Shown: positions 43,608-52,882 of the stretch, one piece after another
Layout: each line of letters begins with the position of its first letter
Position numbering within the stretch: the first letter of the stretch is position 1
Source: Rhizobiaceae bacterium
GTDB taxonomy: Bacteria; Pseudomonadota; Alphaproteobacteria; Rhizobiales; Rhizobiaceae
Assembly: GCA_020628035.1 (NCBI GenBank)
Contig: JAHDFS010000001.1
Coordinates: forward strand, 7,207 to 71,206
DNA: 64,000 nucleotides
Reading direction: 5' to 3'
Program-made: the position numbers and the translations under genes
Notes under the pieces: generated by a model
What the model was told of the DNA's origin: nothing
What the model saw: only the letters and a program-made list of their open reading frames with translations
Databases searched by the model: none

Positions 43608-45304
43608 AATACATCGCGGTCGCGGTTGTAAGTGCATCCTCGATCGCCGCTGCGCAAACTGTTTATTCGACAAATTCTGGCGCATTCATGCCGGCAAATC
43701 CATTGCCCGACTTCAGCCAACCACAGGATAATCGATCAGGTTCAAATATCCTTGGATTGAATAAGCTGGTTATGCCGGGACAAACGCCAACGCATAATCT
43801 GGCGCTTCAACAACAGACCAATATCTTGCCGGATCAGTATGGCAAGCCTCAGCAATTGCCAGTTTCTCAAGGGCAATTATTGCCACCGCCTCAAAATCAA
43901 AATATTGCACCGCTATTGCCGCAGCAAACAAAGGTGAACCCTGCCGGTGCAATCAAATTTGATAGCCAGCAGGCTAATTTAAACAACAATACAGCTAGCT
44001 TTAATTTCGGCAATAACGAAGAGACAAACTCGTTAAAGCCGGCATTGAGACAAGATAAATCTTTGGAAGTCGACACATCTGCATTACGGTTTTATGCAGC
44101 GCAACGGGATCTACAACGCGTTGGTATCGAAATGCGGAGATTACAAGCAGCGCATCCTGGATGGGCTCCCCCACCGGATCTATTTTCCCCGCAACAAAAA
44201 ATTGATGAGCAACCATTATGGGATCTATTTGCGACAGGTAGTTACGACCGGGTTCGAGCGGAGATCACGGAAATAAAATCGCTTCACCCTGAATGGCTTC
44301 CATCTGAAGACCTAATGCAAAAACTCAAAGTTGCTGAAGCCAGAACAAGCCTTGAAAGAGCTTTTGGATTTGGAGATTGGGCGTCCGTTATTTCCATTGC
44401 GTCGCGCGAGCCCAACCTTCTGGTTTGCGAGGAACTTCAAAGTCTTTGGTATTTAGGAGAAACCCTTGCACGCGTTCAGGACTATCAACGCTCATTTGAT
44501 CTTTATAAATATATATTATCAACATGTGACAACACAGAAGAACGTTTCGCAACTGTGCAAAAAGCAAGCCTTGTTCTCCCGTCTAACGGATTTCAAGCCT
44601 TAGTACAACTAGGCAAAACACTGCCAAATGGTTTGTCTGAATTTGAAGATATCAGTTACGATATCATGCGAAGACAACTCGGTGAAATCACAAAAAATGG
44701 TCGAGATCTTTTTAATCAAGTCGATCAGACACAGCTTCAAAAATATGCAAATTTTGCCGTTAAATCCGGCAACCCGAACGACCTTGGCTTGTTGGGTTGG
44801 TACTATTATTCGCAAGAAGAATATGAAGCGGCAAAGGCATGGTTTTTAACAGGTGCACGCATTAACCGCGACCCCAAACTTGTCGAAGGTTTGATATTAA
44901 GTTTGCGCGGTATGGATGATCATATTTCTGCGTTTGACATCGCCAAAACCCAACGCAAAACATCCGACGAGATTAACGACCAATACATCCAGATCGTGTC
45001 TTCATCACTTACGGATGAGGACATCGAACTCAAGTTATCAGAAAAATCGATGACACAATTTGAAGACATTGTCATGGATGCTGAATCTGCCTTAGGCGCA
45101 CAATCTATCGGTTGGCACTTACTCGATGAAGGCGAATTGGACGACGCACGCGACTGGTTCTCTCAATCCATTAAATGGGATGTCAATGAGGAAGCAGTTA
45201 TTGGACTTGCTGTGAGAGCCGCCCGTGCAAAACACCACCGAACTCTGCGATCAATCATCCGTAAATACGGAGATGAATACGCATCTTTGAAAAAATTCAG
45301 ATAA
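43586..45304 (+). CDS. Secreted TPR protein of cellulose operon, BcsC-like without barrel
   Basis: A 572-residue protein with a probable Sec signal (about 1-24), a long Gln/Asn/Pro-rich low-complexity segment (about 30-150) and a helical C-terminal part with TPR/SEL1-like repeats (LGLLGWYYYSQEEYEAAKAWFLTGARINRDPK, GWHLLDEGELDDARDWFSQSIKWD). A BcsC would be about twice as long and end in an outer-membrane beta barrel; none is visible here. It overlaps the GH8 gene by 22 bases, so it belongs to the operon, perhaps as a periplasmic scaffold. Function is unproven. Confidence 0.7.
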   Translation: MPNQSILKYIAVAVVSASSIAAAQTVYSTNSGAFMPANPLPDFSQPQDNRSGSNILGLNKLVMPGQTPTHNLALQQQTNILPDQYGKPQQLPVSQGQLLPPPQNQNIAPLLPQQTKVNPAGAIKFDSQQANLNNNTASFNFGNNEETNSLKPALRQDKSLEVDTSALRFYAAQRDLQRVGIEMRRLQAAHPGWAPPPDLFSPQQKIDEQPLWDLFATGSYDRVRAEITEIKSLHPEWLPSEDLMQKLKVAEARTSLERAFGFGDWASVISIASREPNLLVCEELQSLWYLGETLARVQDYQRSFDLYKYILSTCDNTEERFATVQKASLVLPSNGFQALVQLGKTLPNGLSEFEDISYDIMRRQLGEITKNGRDLFNQVDQTQLQKYANFAVKSGNPNDLGLLGWYYYSQEEYEAAKAWFLTGARINRDPKLVEGLILSLRGMDDHISAFDIAKTQRKTSDEINDQYIQIVSSSLTDEDIELKLSEKSMTQFEDIVMDAESALGAQSIGWHLLDEGELDDARDWFSQSIKWDVNEEAVIGLAVRAARAKHHRTLRSIIRKYGDEYASLKKFR

Positions 45305-45321
45305 GTATTGGGGTAACAATT

Positions 45322-45729
45322 ATGCTTAAGAAAATTTTCTCTCAGACACTCAAACAACTGTTTATCGTAACGACTTTTGCAGCGTTGATCCTACCAATAA
45401 GCGTTGCAGACTCGGTCGCTGTCACCCCTGTATCAGCGGCCGAGCTTCAAACAAGCCTATCGGGTCGTTCTTGGCTATGGAAAGCTGAAGGTGTTGGTGC
45501 TGGAATCTACTTTGGTCCCGGCGGGCAAGGCACCGTTTCTTATCGTGGCAAAGTGAAGAAAATCCGTTGGTACACGCAAAACGGAAAGGTTTGCTATAGC
45601 GGTAGTGGAAGTTCTTGCTGGCTGGTTTATAAAGTTGGACGGGACTATTACTCTAGGTCAGCCCGCGGAGGACAGCCATATAAGTGGCACCCTCGACGTT
45701 CCACCCGCAAAGGAAATCATGTCTTTTAA
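45322..45729 (+). CDS. Small secreted protein, DUF995-like
   Basis: A 135-residue protein with a long Sec signal (about 1-38, ending VSAAE) and a basic, aromatic-rich body (LSGRSWLWKAEGVGAGIYFGPGG, then a cysteine pair CYSGSGSSC). The pattern resembles DUF995 proteins, which are common in Rhizobiales and have no known function. It starts 17 bp after the TPR gene and probably ends the cellulose operon. GGGGTAAC precedes the ATG. Assignment is tentative. Confidence 0.6.
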   Translation: MLKKIFSQTLKQLFIVTTFAALILPISVADSVAVTPVSAAELQTSLSGRSWLWKAEGVGAGIYFGPGGQGTVSYRGKVKKIRWYTQNGKVCYSGSGSSCWLVYKVGRDYYSRSARGGQPYKWHPRRSTRKGNHVF

Positions 45730-45750
45730 AATCTAAGCTGCATCAATTGG

Positions 45751-46365
45751 CTAATCCGGCCTAGCCCTCACAAATGCGGGAACTTTGTCGCAGAGATTTT
45801 CGACTGTACAAATGCGTTTAAGATCTGAGTAATCGACTTTCCAGCGGCGCGCATTATATAGCTGCGGAATGAGGCAGATATCCGCCAGACCTGGTTCCTC
45901 GCCTGAGCAAAATGGCTTGTTATTTGAACTTTCAAGCAGCTTTTCAAATGCGACTAAACCGGGTCGGATAAAGTGATGCATCCAATCTGTTCGCGCAGGA
46001 TCTTGCCCGCCTGTTGCATGACGCATCACTGATAAATTGCAGATGGGGTGCACATCAACAGCTATAGAATAGGCAAGCGCTCGGCTGATCGCCCTTTCTT
46101 TCGGATCTAAAGGTAACAGACCAAGATCGCGCGTATCATTTAAATATTCCAATATCGCCAGTGACTGTGTGAGACATATGCCATCGATATCCAGCACCGG
46201 CACCAAACCTTGCGGATTTCGTTTAAGATGGGCATCTGATTTTTGGTCACCGTCGAGCAGATCGATATTCACAATTTCAAAATCTATGCTCGCCAAATGA
46301 AGTGCAATCCGCACCCGATATGAGGCCGAGGATTTTGGATAATCATAAAGCGTGACAGCTGCCAT
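45751..46365 (-). CDS. maiA: Maleylacetoacetate isomerase
   Basis: About 204 residues, a zeta-class GST. The glutathione-binding active-site motif SSASYRVRIALHLASI (SSCSWRVRIAL in other family members; here Ala replaces Cys), the NPQGLVPVLDIDG and QSLAILEYL segments and the late IDVHPICNLSVMRH-like region are all as in MaiA. It isomerises maleylacetoacetate to fumarylacetoacetate. The open frame reaches 46377; ATG 46365 is the better start. It is the last gene of the homogentisate operon. Confidence 0.92.
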   Translation of the reverse strand: MAAVTLYDYPKSSASYRVRIALHLASIDFEIVNIDLLDGDQKSDAHLKRNPQGLVPVLDIDGICLTQSLAILEYLNDTRDLGLLPLDPKERAISRALAYSIAVDVHPICNLSVMRHATGGQDPARTDWMHHFIRPGLVAFEKLLESSNNKPFCSGEEPGLADICLIPQLYNARRWKVDYSDLKRICTVENLCDKVPAFVRARPD

Positions 46366-46386
46366 GATAAACTTCAATACTTTCGA

Positions 46387-47394
46387 TTAGATCTTTTGAA
46401 CCTGCTGCTCAATCTTGCCAAAAATACTGTGCCCTTCGGCATCCTTCATCTCAATTGAAACCTGATCACCAAATCGCATAAATGATGTAGAGGGCTTTCC
46501 ATTTGCAATGGTTTCAATCATCCGAATTTCAGCGATGCAAGAATAGCCAACTCCACCCTCTTCGATCGGTTTGCTTGGCGCGCCATCGACTTTGTTCGAG
46601 ACTGTCCCCGAACCAATAATGGCACCAGCGCGCAATGGCCGCGTTTTCGCAGCATGAGCAACCAATTCACCAAAGTCAAAAGTCATATCGACACCCGCAT
46701 TGGCCTGCCCAAATGGCTGGCCATTATATTCGACCAACAATGGAAGATGGACTTTTCCATCACGCCACTCATCCCCCAATTCATCTGGCGTCACGGCAAC
46801 GGGAGAAAAAGCCGAAGATGGTTTGGATTGGAAAAAGCCAAAGCCTTTGGCGAGCTCTGCGGGGATCAAACCACGTAACGACACATCATTAACCAGCATA
46901 ATGAGGCGAATGGCTGAAAGCGCTTCTTCACGACTTGCACCCATTTCAACATCATCAACAATAACGGCGACCTCACCTTCCATATCAATGCCATAGGCTT
47001 CGTCTGCAGCGAGGATAGGTTCACGCGGTGCTAAAAAAGCATCTGACCCGCCCTGATACATCAACGGATCTGTGTAAAAACTTTCTGGCACTTCAGCACC
47101 CCGCGCTTTTCTAACTAATTCCACATGGTTGATATAAGCTGAACCATCTGCCCACTGATAAGCTCTGGGTAACGGAGATAATGCGTTACGTTCATGAAAT
47201 CTCTGCTCAGGTTGTGACCCGGTTTCCAAGGTCTCAGAAACACGTTCCAATCGTGGCGCAACATCAGCCCAATCATCAAGAGCTGCCTGTAGTGTTGGTG
47301 CAATATGACCAACCGCTGAACATTTTGTCAGATCTTTTGACACAACAACAAGCACGCCATCACGCGTGCCATTATCAAGTGTTGCTAATTTCAT
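46387..47394 (-). CDS. Fumarylacetoacetase family hydrolase
   Basis: A 335-residue FAH-family enzyme. The metal-binding acidic motif is DMEGEVAVIVDDVEMG, followed by NDVSLRGLIPAELAKGFGFFQSKPSSAFSP with the catalytic lysine/glutamate region, and IGSGTVSNKV. It hydrolyses fumarylacetoacetate to fumarate and acetoacetate, the last step of tyrosine breakdown. It sits between maiA and hmgA, gaps 21 and 47 bp. Confidence 0.93.
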   Translation of the reverse strand: MKLATLDNGTRDGVLVVVSKDLTKCSAVGHIAPTLQAALDDWADVAPRLERVSETLETGSQPEQRFHERNALSPLPRAYQWADGSAYINHVELVRKARGAEVPESFYTDPLMYQGGSDAFLAPREPILAADEAYGIDMEGEVAVIVDDVEMGASREEALSAIRLIMLVNDVSLRGLIPAELAKGFGFFQSKPSSAFSPVAVTPDELGDEWRDGKVHLPLLVEYNGQPFGQANAGVDMTFDFGELVAHAAKTRPLRAGAIIGSGTVSNKVDGAPSKPIEEGGVGYSCIAEIRMIETIANGKPSTSFMRFGDQVSIEMKDAEGHSIFGKIEQQVQKI

Positions 47395-47441
47395 TTCGGT
47401 ACTTTCTTAATACTCAATTGCCCAATTATGTTTGACTACAC

Positions 47442-48797
47442 TCATTTGGGGTCTGGTGTGCCGTCAAATTTCTTTTCAATATCAACCCAACAGTCGATAT
47501 AATCGTCCTGTAAGGGCGCTTCTTTTGCAGCAAAATGAGTAAGATGCTGCGGAAAACGTGTTTCAAACATAAACGACATCGTATCACCAAGCTTTTCAGG
47601 CGCAAGTTCGGAATTGCTGGCACCTTCAAACGCTGTTTTGTCAGGACCATGCGGCAACATCATGTTGTGCAGCGACATTCCACCAGGCGAAAAGCCATTG
47701 GGTTTTGCATCATATACACCATGAATATTACCCATCAGCTCGGACATCACATTTTTATGGTACCAAGGCGGACGGAAAGTATCTTCCGCCACCATCCAGC
47801 GATCTCGGAACAATACAAAATCGATATTGGCGGTACCCGCTTGCCCAGATGGTGCTGTTAACACGGTAAATATTGAAGGATCGGGATGATCAAATAATAC
47901 CGCGCCGACTGGGCAATAGGTTCTCAAATCATATTTGCAAGGCGCGTAATTGCCATGCCAGGCAACAACGTCAAGTGGTGAGTGATCGATCTTAGTCTCA
48001 TGGAACTGACCACACCATTTCACAGTGACTTTGCTCGGCGCATCCCTGTCTTCAAATGCGGCAACCGGTGTTTTAAAATCACGGCGATTGGCCATGCAAT
48101 TGGCTCCGATAGGACCACGTGATGGCAACTCAAACTTCTGACCATAATTCTCACACACAAAGCCGCGACAAGGGCCATCTATAACTTCAACGCGATAAAC
48201 CAAACCACGCGGGATAATAGCGATCTCTTGTGGCTCAAGATCAATCACACCAAGTTCGGTACAAAACCTTAGTGTACCTTCTTGCGGCACAACCAGAAGC
48301 TCAGAATCTGCGGAGTAAAAATATTCATCCACCATAGATTGGGTGACAAGATATATATGGCTGGCCATGCCAATTTGCGTATTCACATCTCCTGCCGTCG
48401 TCATTGTGTGCATACCCGTAAGCCAGGTAAGCTTATCTTCGGAATGTGGGAGCGGATCCCATCGATATTGACCAAGAGAAACAATATCAGGGTCGATATT
48501 TGGCGCTGATTGCCAATAAGGTAATTCAGTCTTGGTAAACTTATGCGTATGCTTGACTGACGGCCTTATGCGGTAACACCACGTACGTTCGTTCTGGTGG
48601 CTGGGTGCTGTAAAGGCTGTGCCTGACAGCTGCTCACCATAAAGACCATAGTTACATTTTTGTGGGCTGTTCATCCCTTGAGGCAAAGCATCCGGCAAAG
48701 CTTCCGTTTCAAAATCATTGCCAAATCCTGGCATATAACCTTTATGCGGGCCATCAAGAGATGGTGCAAAGGTCAATGTCGAAAACTTGGATGTCAT
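47442..48797 (-). CDS. hmgA: Homogentisate 1,2-dioxygenase
   Basis: A 451-residue homogentisate dioxygenase of the usual length. Recognisable are the N-terminal [32 protein letters not shown], the central [10 protein letters not shown] and the C-terminal [11 protein letters not shown] with metal-ligand histidines and HGPDKTAFE. It is a non-haem Fe(II) extradiol-type dioxygenase producing maleylacetoacetate. Its ATG shares one base with the hpd stop (TAATG), showing coupling. Confidence 0.96.
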   Translation of the reverse strand: MTSKFSTLTFAPSLDGPHKGYMPGFGNDFETEALPDALPQGMNSPQKCNYGLYGEQLSGTAFTAPSHQNERTWCYRIRPSVKHTHKFTKTELPYWQSAPNIDPDIVSLGQYRWDPLPHSEDKLTWLTGMHTMTTAGDVNTQIGMASHIYLVTQSMVDEYFYSADSELLVVPQEGTLRFCTELGVIDLEPQEIAIIPRGLVYRVEVIDGPCRGFVCENYGQKFELPSRGPIGANCMANRRDFKTPVAAFEDRDAPSKVTVKWCGQFHETKIDHSPLDVVAWHGNYAPCKYDLRTYCPVGAVLFDHPDPSIFTVLTAPSGQAGTANIDFVLFRDRWMVAEDTFRPPWYHKNVMSELMGNIHGVYDAKPNGFSPGGMSLHNMMLPHGPDKTAFEGASNSELAPEKLGDTMSFMFETRFPQHLTHFAAKEAPLQDDYIDCWVDIEKKFDGTPDPK

Positions 48798-49900
48798 TAT
48801 GCTGTAACCTTATCGCCATAATCACCATTTGCAATTTCTTCGGCCTCAATACTTTCAAACAGGGCTTTGAAATTTCCTTCGCCGAAACCATCATCGCCCT
48901 TGCGTTGAATAAACTCAAAGAAGATGGGACCGATCACGGTTTTTGAGAAGATCTGCAAAAGGATTTTGGTTTCCCCTCCATCAACAACACCTTCACCATC
49001 GATCAAGATACCATGCTTTTTCATCTGATCAATTGGTTCATCATGATTGGCGACCCGCTCATGCGATAACGTGTAATATGCATCTGGCGGACCCGGCATA
49101 AAGGCAACGCCTCTGTCAGCAATTGCATCCACAGATTGGTAAATATCATTGCTGCCAACTGCGATATGTTGGATCCCCTCGCCTTTATACTTTTTCAAAT
49201 AATTGACGATCTGACCCGTCTCACCGCGGTCTTCATTGATCGGGATGCGAATGCGCCCGCATGGAGATGTCAGCGCGCGCGAAAACAAACCGGTATATTT
49301 GCCTTGGATATCAAAAAAGCGAATTTCTTTGAAATTAAACAGATCGCCATAAAAGCGAAACCAGACATCCATATTGCCTTTAAAGACATTATGGGTCAGG
49401 TGATCAAGATAGTAAAAACCAACACCACTCGGATGTGCATTGGTGATCCAATCAAACTCGTCATTATAGGCGCTTTGATCATAATATTGATCAATAAAAT
49501 ATATAAGCGAACCGCCAATGCCAACAATTGCGGGAACATCCATTACTTTGCCTTCACCGGTATATGGTTCGGCGCCGTTTTTGACTGCATGTTTGAAAGC
49601 ATGTTCTGCATCCACAACGCGCCATCCCATAGACGGTGCACAAGGGCCATGTTCATCAATAAAGCCAGCAGCATGCGTGCCAGGCTGCGCGTTAATCAGG
49701 TAAGACACATCACCTTGTTGCCAAAGTTCAACCGCCTTTGTTTTGTGGTTGGCGACATGGGTATATCCCATTTTGGAAAAGGTATCCCGAAGACATTGCG
49801 GATCCGGATGAGCAAATTCGACAAATTCAAATCCATCCGTTCCAGCTGGATTTTCGAGTGTGATTGTGGCGCGCGGCGCATCATGCGGGAAAGGACCCAT
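48797..49900 (-). CDS. hpd: 4-hydroxyphenylpyruvate dioxygenase
   Basis: About 367 residues of the vicinal-oxygen-chelate family. Fe(II) ligands can be placed in [13 protein letters not shown] (His), [11 protein letters not shown] (His) and [12 protein letters not shown] (Glu), with the C-terminal [15 protein letters not shown] typical of HPPD. It converts 4-hydroxyphenylpyruvate to homogentisate. The open frame reaches 49942; ATG 49900 with GGAG seven bases upstream is preferred. First gene of the tyrosine-degradation operon, divergent from an Lrp/AsnC regulator. Confidence 0.95.
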   Translation of the reverse strand: MGPFPHDAPRATITLENPAGTDGFEFVEFAHPDPQCLRDTFSKMGYTHVANHKTKAVELWQQGDVSYLINAQPGTHAAGFIDEHGPCAPSMGWRVVDAEHAFKHAVKNGAEPYTGEGKVMDVPAIVGIGGSLIYFIDQYYDQSAYNDEFDWITNAHPSGVGFYYLDHLTHNVFKGNMDVWFRFYGDLFNFKEIRFFDIQGKYTGLFSRALTSPCGRIRIPINEDRGETGQIVNYLKKYKGEGIQHIAVGSNDIYQSVDAIADRGVAFMPGPPDAYYTLSHERVANHDEPIDQMKKHGILIDGEGVVDGGETKILLQIFSKTVIGPIFFEFIQRKGDDGFGEGNFKALFESIEAEEIANGDYGDKVTA

Positions 49901-49984
49901 AAGACATCTCCAAGTTTTGTTCTTGGATATTGTAAAACGCATCTGATGCGTTGGGGTTGCATTCTAACCCTTTTTTGATGTATT

Positions 49985-50003
49985 TTTGCGTAAATTTCGC
50001 AAA
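49985..50003. promoter_or_regulatory. Inverted repeat TTTGCG-N7-CGCAAA
   Basis: A perfect 6-bp-arm dyad, with AT-rich spacer TAAATTT, between hpd and the divergent Lrp/AsnC gene, 13 bases before the regulator start. Its 19-bp size and AT centre suit an Lrp-family binding site. Confidence 0.55.
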
Positions 50004-50015
50004 CTTTGGTAAAAA

Positions 50016-50462
50016 ATGACATTAATAACTCTTGATACTTACGATCATGCAATTTTAAACGCATTAGTTGCTGATAGTACGCAGACCAGCGCGCAACTCT
50101 CTCAGATCGTCAACTTGTCCGCGTCGCAATGCGCGCGGCGCAAAGCCCGCTTAGAAGAAATTGGCATCATTTCGGGATACAGCGCACGCACCAATAACGA
50201 GGCTTTGGGATATACGTTGCGCGCGATCACACGCGTTAATCTGATCAAGCACAATGAAGATGTGGCCAATAAATTCGCACGATTTTTAGAAACCACACCT
50301 GAGATCGAAGCCGCATGGTCTGTTTCGGGAGATGCCGATTACGTACTTAATGTCTTAACTCGAGATTTAAACGCATTTGCAGAATTCATTCACACCAGAT
50401 TATTGCCGCAGCCGAATGTCACCCAGGTCAAATCCGAGATCGTGTTAACGACGCTGAAATAG
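50016..50462 (+). CDS. Lrp/AsnC-family transcriptional regulator
   Basis: A 148-residue regulator: N-terminal winged helix (LSQIVNLSASQCARRKARLEEIGIISGYSA) and C-terminal RAM effector domain (about 65-148, GDADYVLNVLTRDLNAF). It is divergent from the hpd-hmgA-fah-maiA operon and probably an autoregulated controller of tyrosine/phenylalanine degradation, sensing an aromatic amino acid or an intermediate. Confidence 0.93.
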   Translation: MTLITLDTYDHAILNALVADSTQTSAQLSQIVNLSASQCARRKARLEEIGIISGYSARTNNEALGYTLRAITRVNLIKHNEDVANKFARFLETTPEIEAAWSVSGDADYVLNVLTRDLNAFAEFIHTRLLPQPNVTQVKSEIVLTTLK

Positions 50463-50473
50463 TCGCACCAACA

Positions 50474-51160
50474 TCATACGCCCACATATTTCTCGGTAAT
50501 ATCGCGGGTCAGCTTATCGATTTGACCGTTCCAAACGGATGCGCCTCGTTCGATGATATAAGCGCTGTCGCAAATAGCCTTGAGCTCCTTGATGGATTTA
50601 TCAATCAATAAAATCGCCATGCCTGTTTCAGATTTTAGCTTGGCAATCGCCGCCCAAATTTCTTGGCGCACAATCGGTGCAAGACCTTCGGTTGCTTCAT
50701 CGAGTATCAGCAGTTTTGGATTGGTCATAAGTGCCCGCCCAATTGCAAGCATTTGCTGTTCTCCGCCGGACAAAGATGCTGCGATCTGATGTTTGCGCTC
50801 TTCCAACCTTGGAAACAACTCTGCGACATTTGCAAAATCCCAATGCCCGTCTCTTGATGCAGCTTGCAGATTTTCAATCACTGACAAATCACGAAAACAA
50901 CGCCGCCCTTCGGGCACAAGACCAATCCCAAGCCGCGCAACCTGATGACTTGGCAATTTGCTAATATCGCGCGCAGCAAACGTAATCTTTCCTTGTGAAG
51001 GCAACATCCGGCAAATGGATTTCACAGTGGTTGATTTGCCCATACCGTTTCGCCCAAGAAGGGCAATGACCTGACCCTCATCAATTTGCAATGACACATC
51101 AAACAATGCCTGACTTGAGCCATAAGATGCGGATAGATTTTCAATCTCTAAAAGACTCAT
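50474..51160 (-). CDS. livF: Branched-chain-type ABC transporter ATPase LivF
   Basis: A 228-residue ATPase with Walker A GRNGMGKST, ABC signature SLSGGEQQMLAIGRAL and Walker B LLILDEATEGL, followed by the LivF-type ending. It is one of two ATPases powering LivHM. Its start overlaps the livG stop by ATGA. It ends the liv operon, convergent with the Lrp/AsnC gene. Confidence 0.95.
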   Translation of the reverse strand: MSLLEIENLSASYGSSQALFDVSLQIDEGQVIALLGRNGMGKSTTVKSICRMLPSQGKITFAARDISKLPSHQVARLGIGLVPEGRRCFRDLSVIENLQAASRDGHWDFANVAELFPRLEERKHQIAASLSGGEQQMLAIGRALMTNPKLLILDEATEGLAPIVRQEIWAAIAKLKSETGMAILLIDKSIKELKAICDSAYIIERGASVWNGQIDKLTRDITEKYVGV

Positions 51161-51906
51161 TCCGCATCTCCCAAATAGGCTTCTTTGACGCGTTTATCTG
51201 CCCGGATTTCATCAACAGTACCCGTGGCAATCACTTTGCCATAAACTAAAACGCTGATCCGATCAGCCAGGGCAAAAACAGCGTCCATATCATGTTCGAC
51301 CAGCAATATCGGCGCTTCTTTGCGCAAATCATCTAAGAAACCTGTCAGCCTCTTTGAACCTTCTGCCCCCAATCCAGCCATTGGCTCATCCATGATAAAG
51401 GCTTTCGGCTTAAGCGTTAAAGCAATTGCGACCTCGAGCTGGCGTCGTTGTCCATGGGACAATTCAGACGTTTGCATATGTTGCATATCTTCAAGCCCAA
51501 CGCGCCTGAGCGCATCTTCTGCCGTTAATAAAAGTGTTTTATCCTCGAGTGCTTTTTGAAAGAAACGCCACGGCTTTTGTGACGCGCCAAGTGCACCCAA
51601 AACAACATTTTGCAAAACGCTATCTTCCATGGCGAGTTGCGAGATTTGAAATGTGCGTCCTAGCCCCATTTGCGCACGCTGTTGTGGTCCATCATGTGTG
51701 ATGATCTGCCCAAGCAGCTCAACTTCGCCCATATCCGGTTTTAATGTCCCGCATATTTGCGCAATTAATGTTGATTTTCCTGCCCCATTGGGACCGATGA
51801 TAGCGTGGATCTCTCCTTTATATAAATCAATCGACACATCATCGCTGGCCTTCAGCGCACCAAAGTTTTTGGTGATGTTGTGGGTGGATAATATTGCGTC
51901 AGCCAT
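51157..51906 (-). CDS. livG: Branched-chain-type ABC transporter ATPase LivG
   Basis: About 249 residues with Walker A GPNGAGKSTLI, signature TSELSHGQRRQLEVAIAL and Walker B AFIMDEPMAGLG. The open frame reaches 51963; ATG 51906 with GGGAGG upstream gives the usual LivG N-terminus and overlaps the livM stop by 8 bases (ATGGCTGA). It is paired with LivF. Confidence 0.94.
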   Translation of the reverse strand: MADAILSTHNITKNFGALKASDDVSIDLYKGEIHAIIGPNGAGKSTLIAQICGTLKPDMGEVELLGQIITHDGPQQRAQMGLGRTFQISQLAMEDSVLQNVVLGALGASQKPWRFFQKALEDKTLLLTAEDALRRVGLEDMQHMQTSELSHGQRRQLEVAIALTLKPKAFIMDEPMAGLGAEGSKRLTGFLDDLRKEAPILLVEHDMDAVFALADRISVLVYGKVIATGTVDEIRADKRVKEAYLGDAE

Positions 51907-52882
51907 GTTTGACCTCCCGCCCGGATAATATTCCGATAATGCCACCTTTGCCGAATAGCACAATCGACAGCAACAAAAGACCCAAATAGATATGCCAAAA
52001 CTCGCTCAATCCACCCAGAAAATGTTCAAGACCCACAAAAACAAGCGCGCCGATTACCGGACCAAATAAACGTCCGACACCACCAATAATGATAAAAATC
52101 ATAATCTCACCGCTCAGCTGCCAGCTAAACATGGAAGGGCTGACAAAGCGATTGAGATCAGCAAATAGCGCACCTGCAAGACCAGTGATCGCACCGGATA
52201 TAACAAAGGCAATGAGCTTAATGCGCATTGGGTCAAGACCGACCGTCACAACACGCTGCGGTGTTTGCCGTGCCGCATTGAGCGCCAAGCCAAATGGCGA
52301 CCGCGCAAGTCGGTGCACAAAAAATAAACCCGCACTCAAAATAATGAAACAAATCGCATAGAACTGGATGGGATCAAGCGTGTTTAATCCGGGAAATCCA
52401 TTGCGCACATAAATCGATAATCCGTCTTCACCCCCATATTCTGACCAACTGATGGAAAAGAAAAAGAACATCTGCCCAAAGGCGAGCGTGATCATGATGA
52501 AATAAACGCCTGAAGTGCGAAGCGATAAAACACCAATTAAAAAGGCAGCCAGTGCCGATATAACCACAGCGACAAGCCAAATGATGGGCATGGATTTCGT
52601 GCCGTCAATTAAAAACGGCCATTCCATAAAGGGCGTATAATTTTGCGCATGATAGGCAAGAATACCCATGGCATAACCACCCAGGCCGAAAAACACCGCA
52701 TGACCGAAACTTACCAACCCGCCATAACCCAGCGCAATATTGAGGCCTAACGCGGCCAGTGCAAATATTGCTGCACGTGTCATTAAAGTGATGGTGAAAG
52801 GCTCATCCACAAAAAGTGCATAGGCTGGAATGAGCACAAACAAAGCCAGAATGGATAAATTTAAATAGCGTTCTTTGATCAT
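51899..52882 (-). CDS. livM: Branched-chain-type ABC transporter permease LivM
   Basis: A 327-residue inner-membrane permease with about 8-9 spans. The family core is LNIALGYGGLVSFGHAVFFGLGGYA, with NAARQTPQRVVTVGLDPMRIKLIAFVISG as the cytosolic loop that meets the ATPases. Overlaps livH by 4 bases and livG by 8 bases. Confidence 0.95.
   Translation of the reverse strand: MIKERYLNLSILALFVLIPAYALFVDEPFTITLMTRAAIFALAALGLNIALGYGGLVSFGHAVFFGLGGYAMGILAYHAQNYTPFMEWPFLIDGTKSMPIIWLVAVVISALAAFLIGVLSLRTSGVYFIMITLAFGQMFFFFSISWSEYGGEDGLSIYVRNGFPGLNTLDPIQFYAICFIILSAGLFFVHRLARSPFGLALNAARQTPQRVVTVGLDPMRIKLIAFVISGAITGLAGALFADLNRFVSPSMFSWQLSGEIMIFIIIGGVGRLFGPVIGALVFVGLEHFLGGLSEFWHIYLGLLLLSIVLFGKGGIIGILSGREVKHG

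Noticed and set aside
49136-49978. 280-codon plus-strand open frame opposite hpd
   Set aside because: It is antisense to the clear hpd gene, has no recognisable domain or ribosome site, and the protein sequence looks like a shadow frame.
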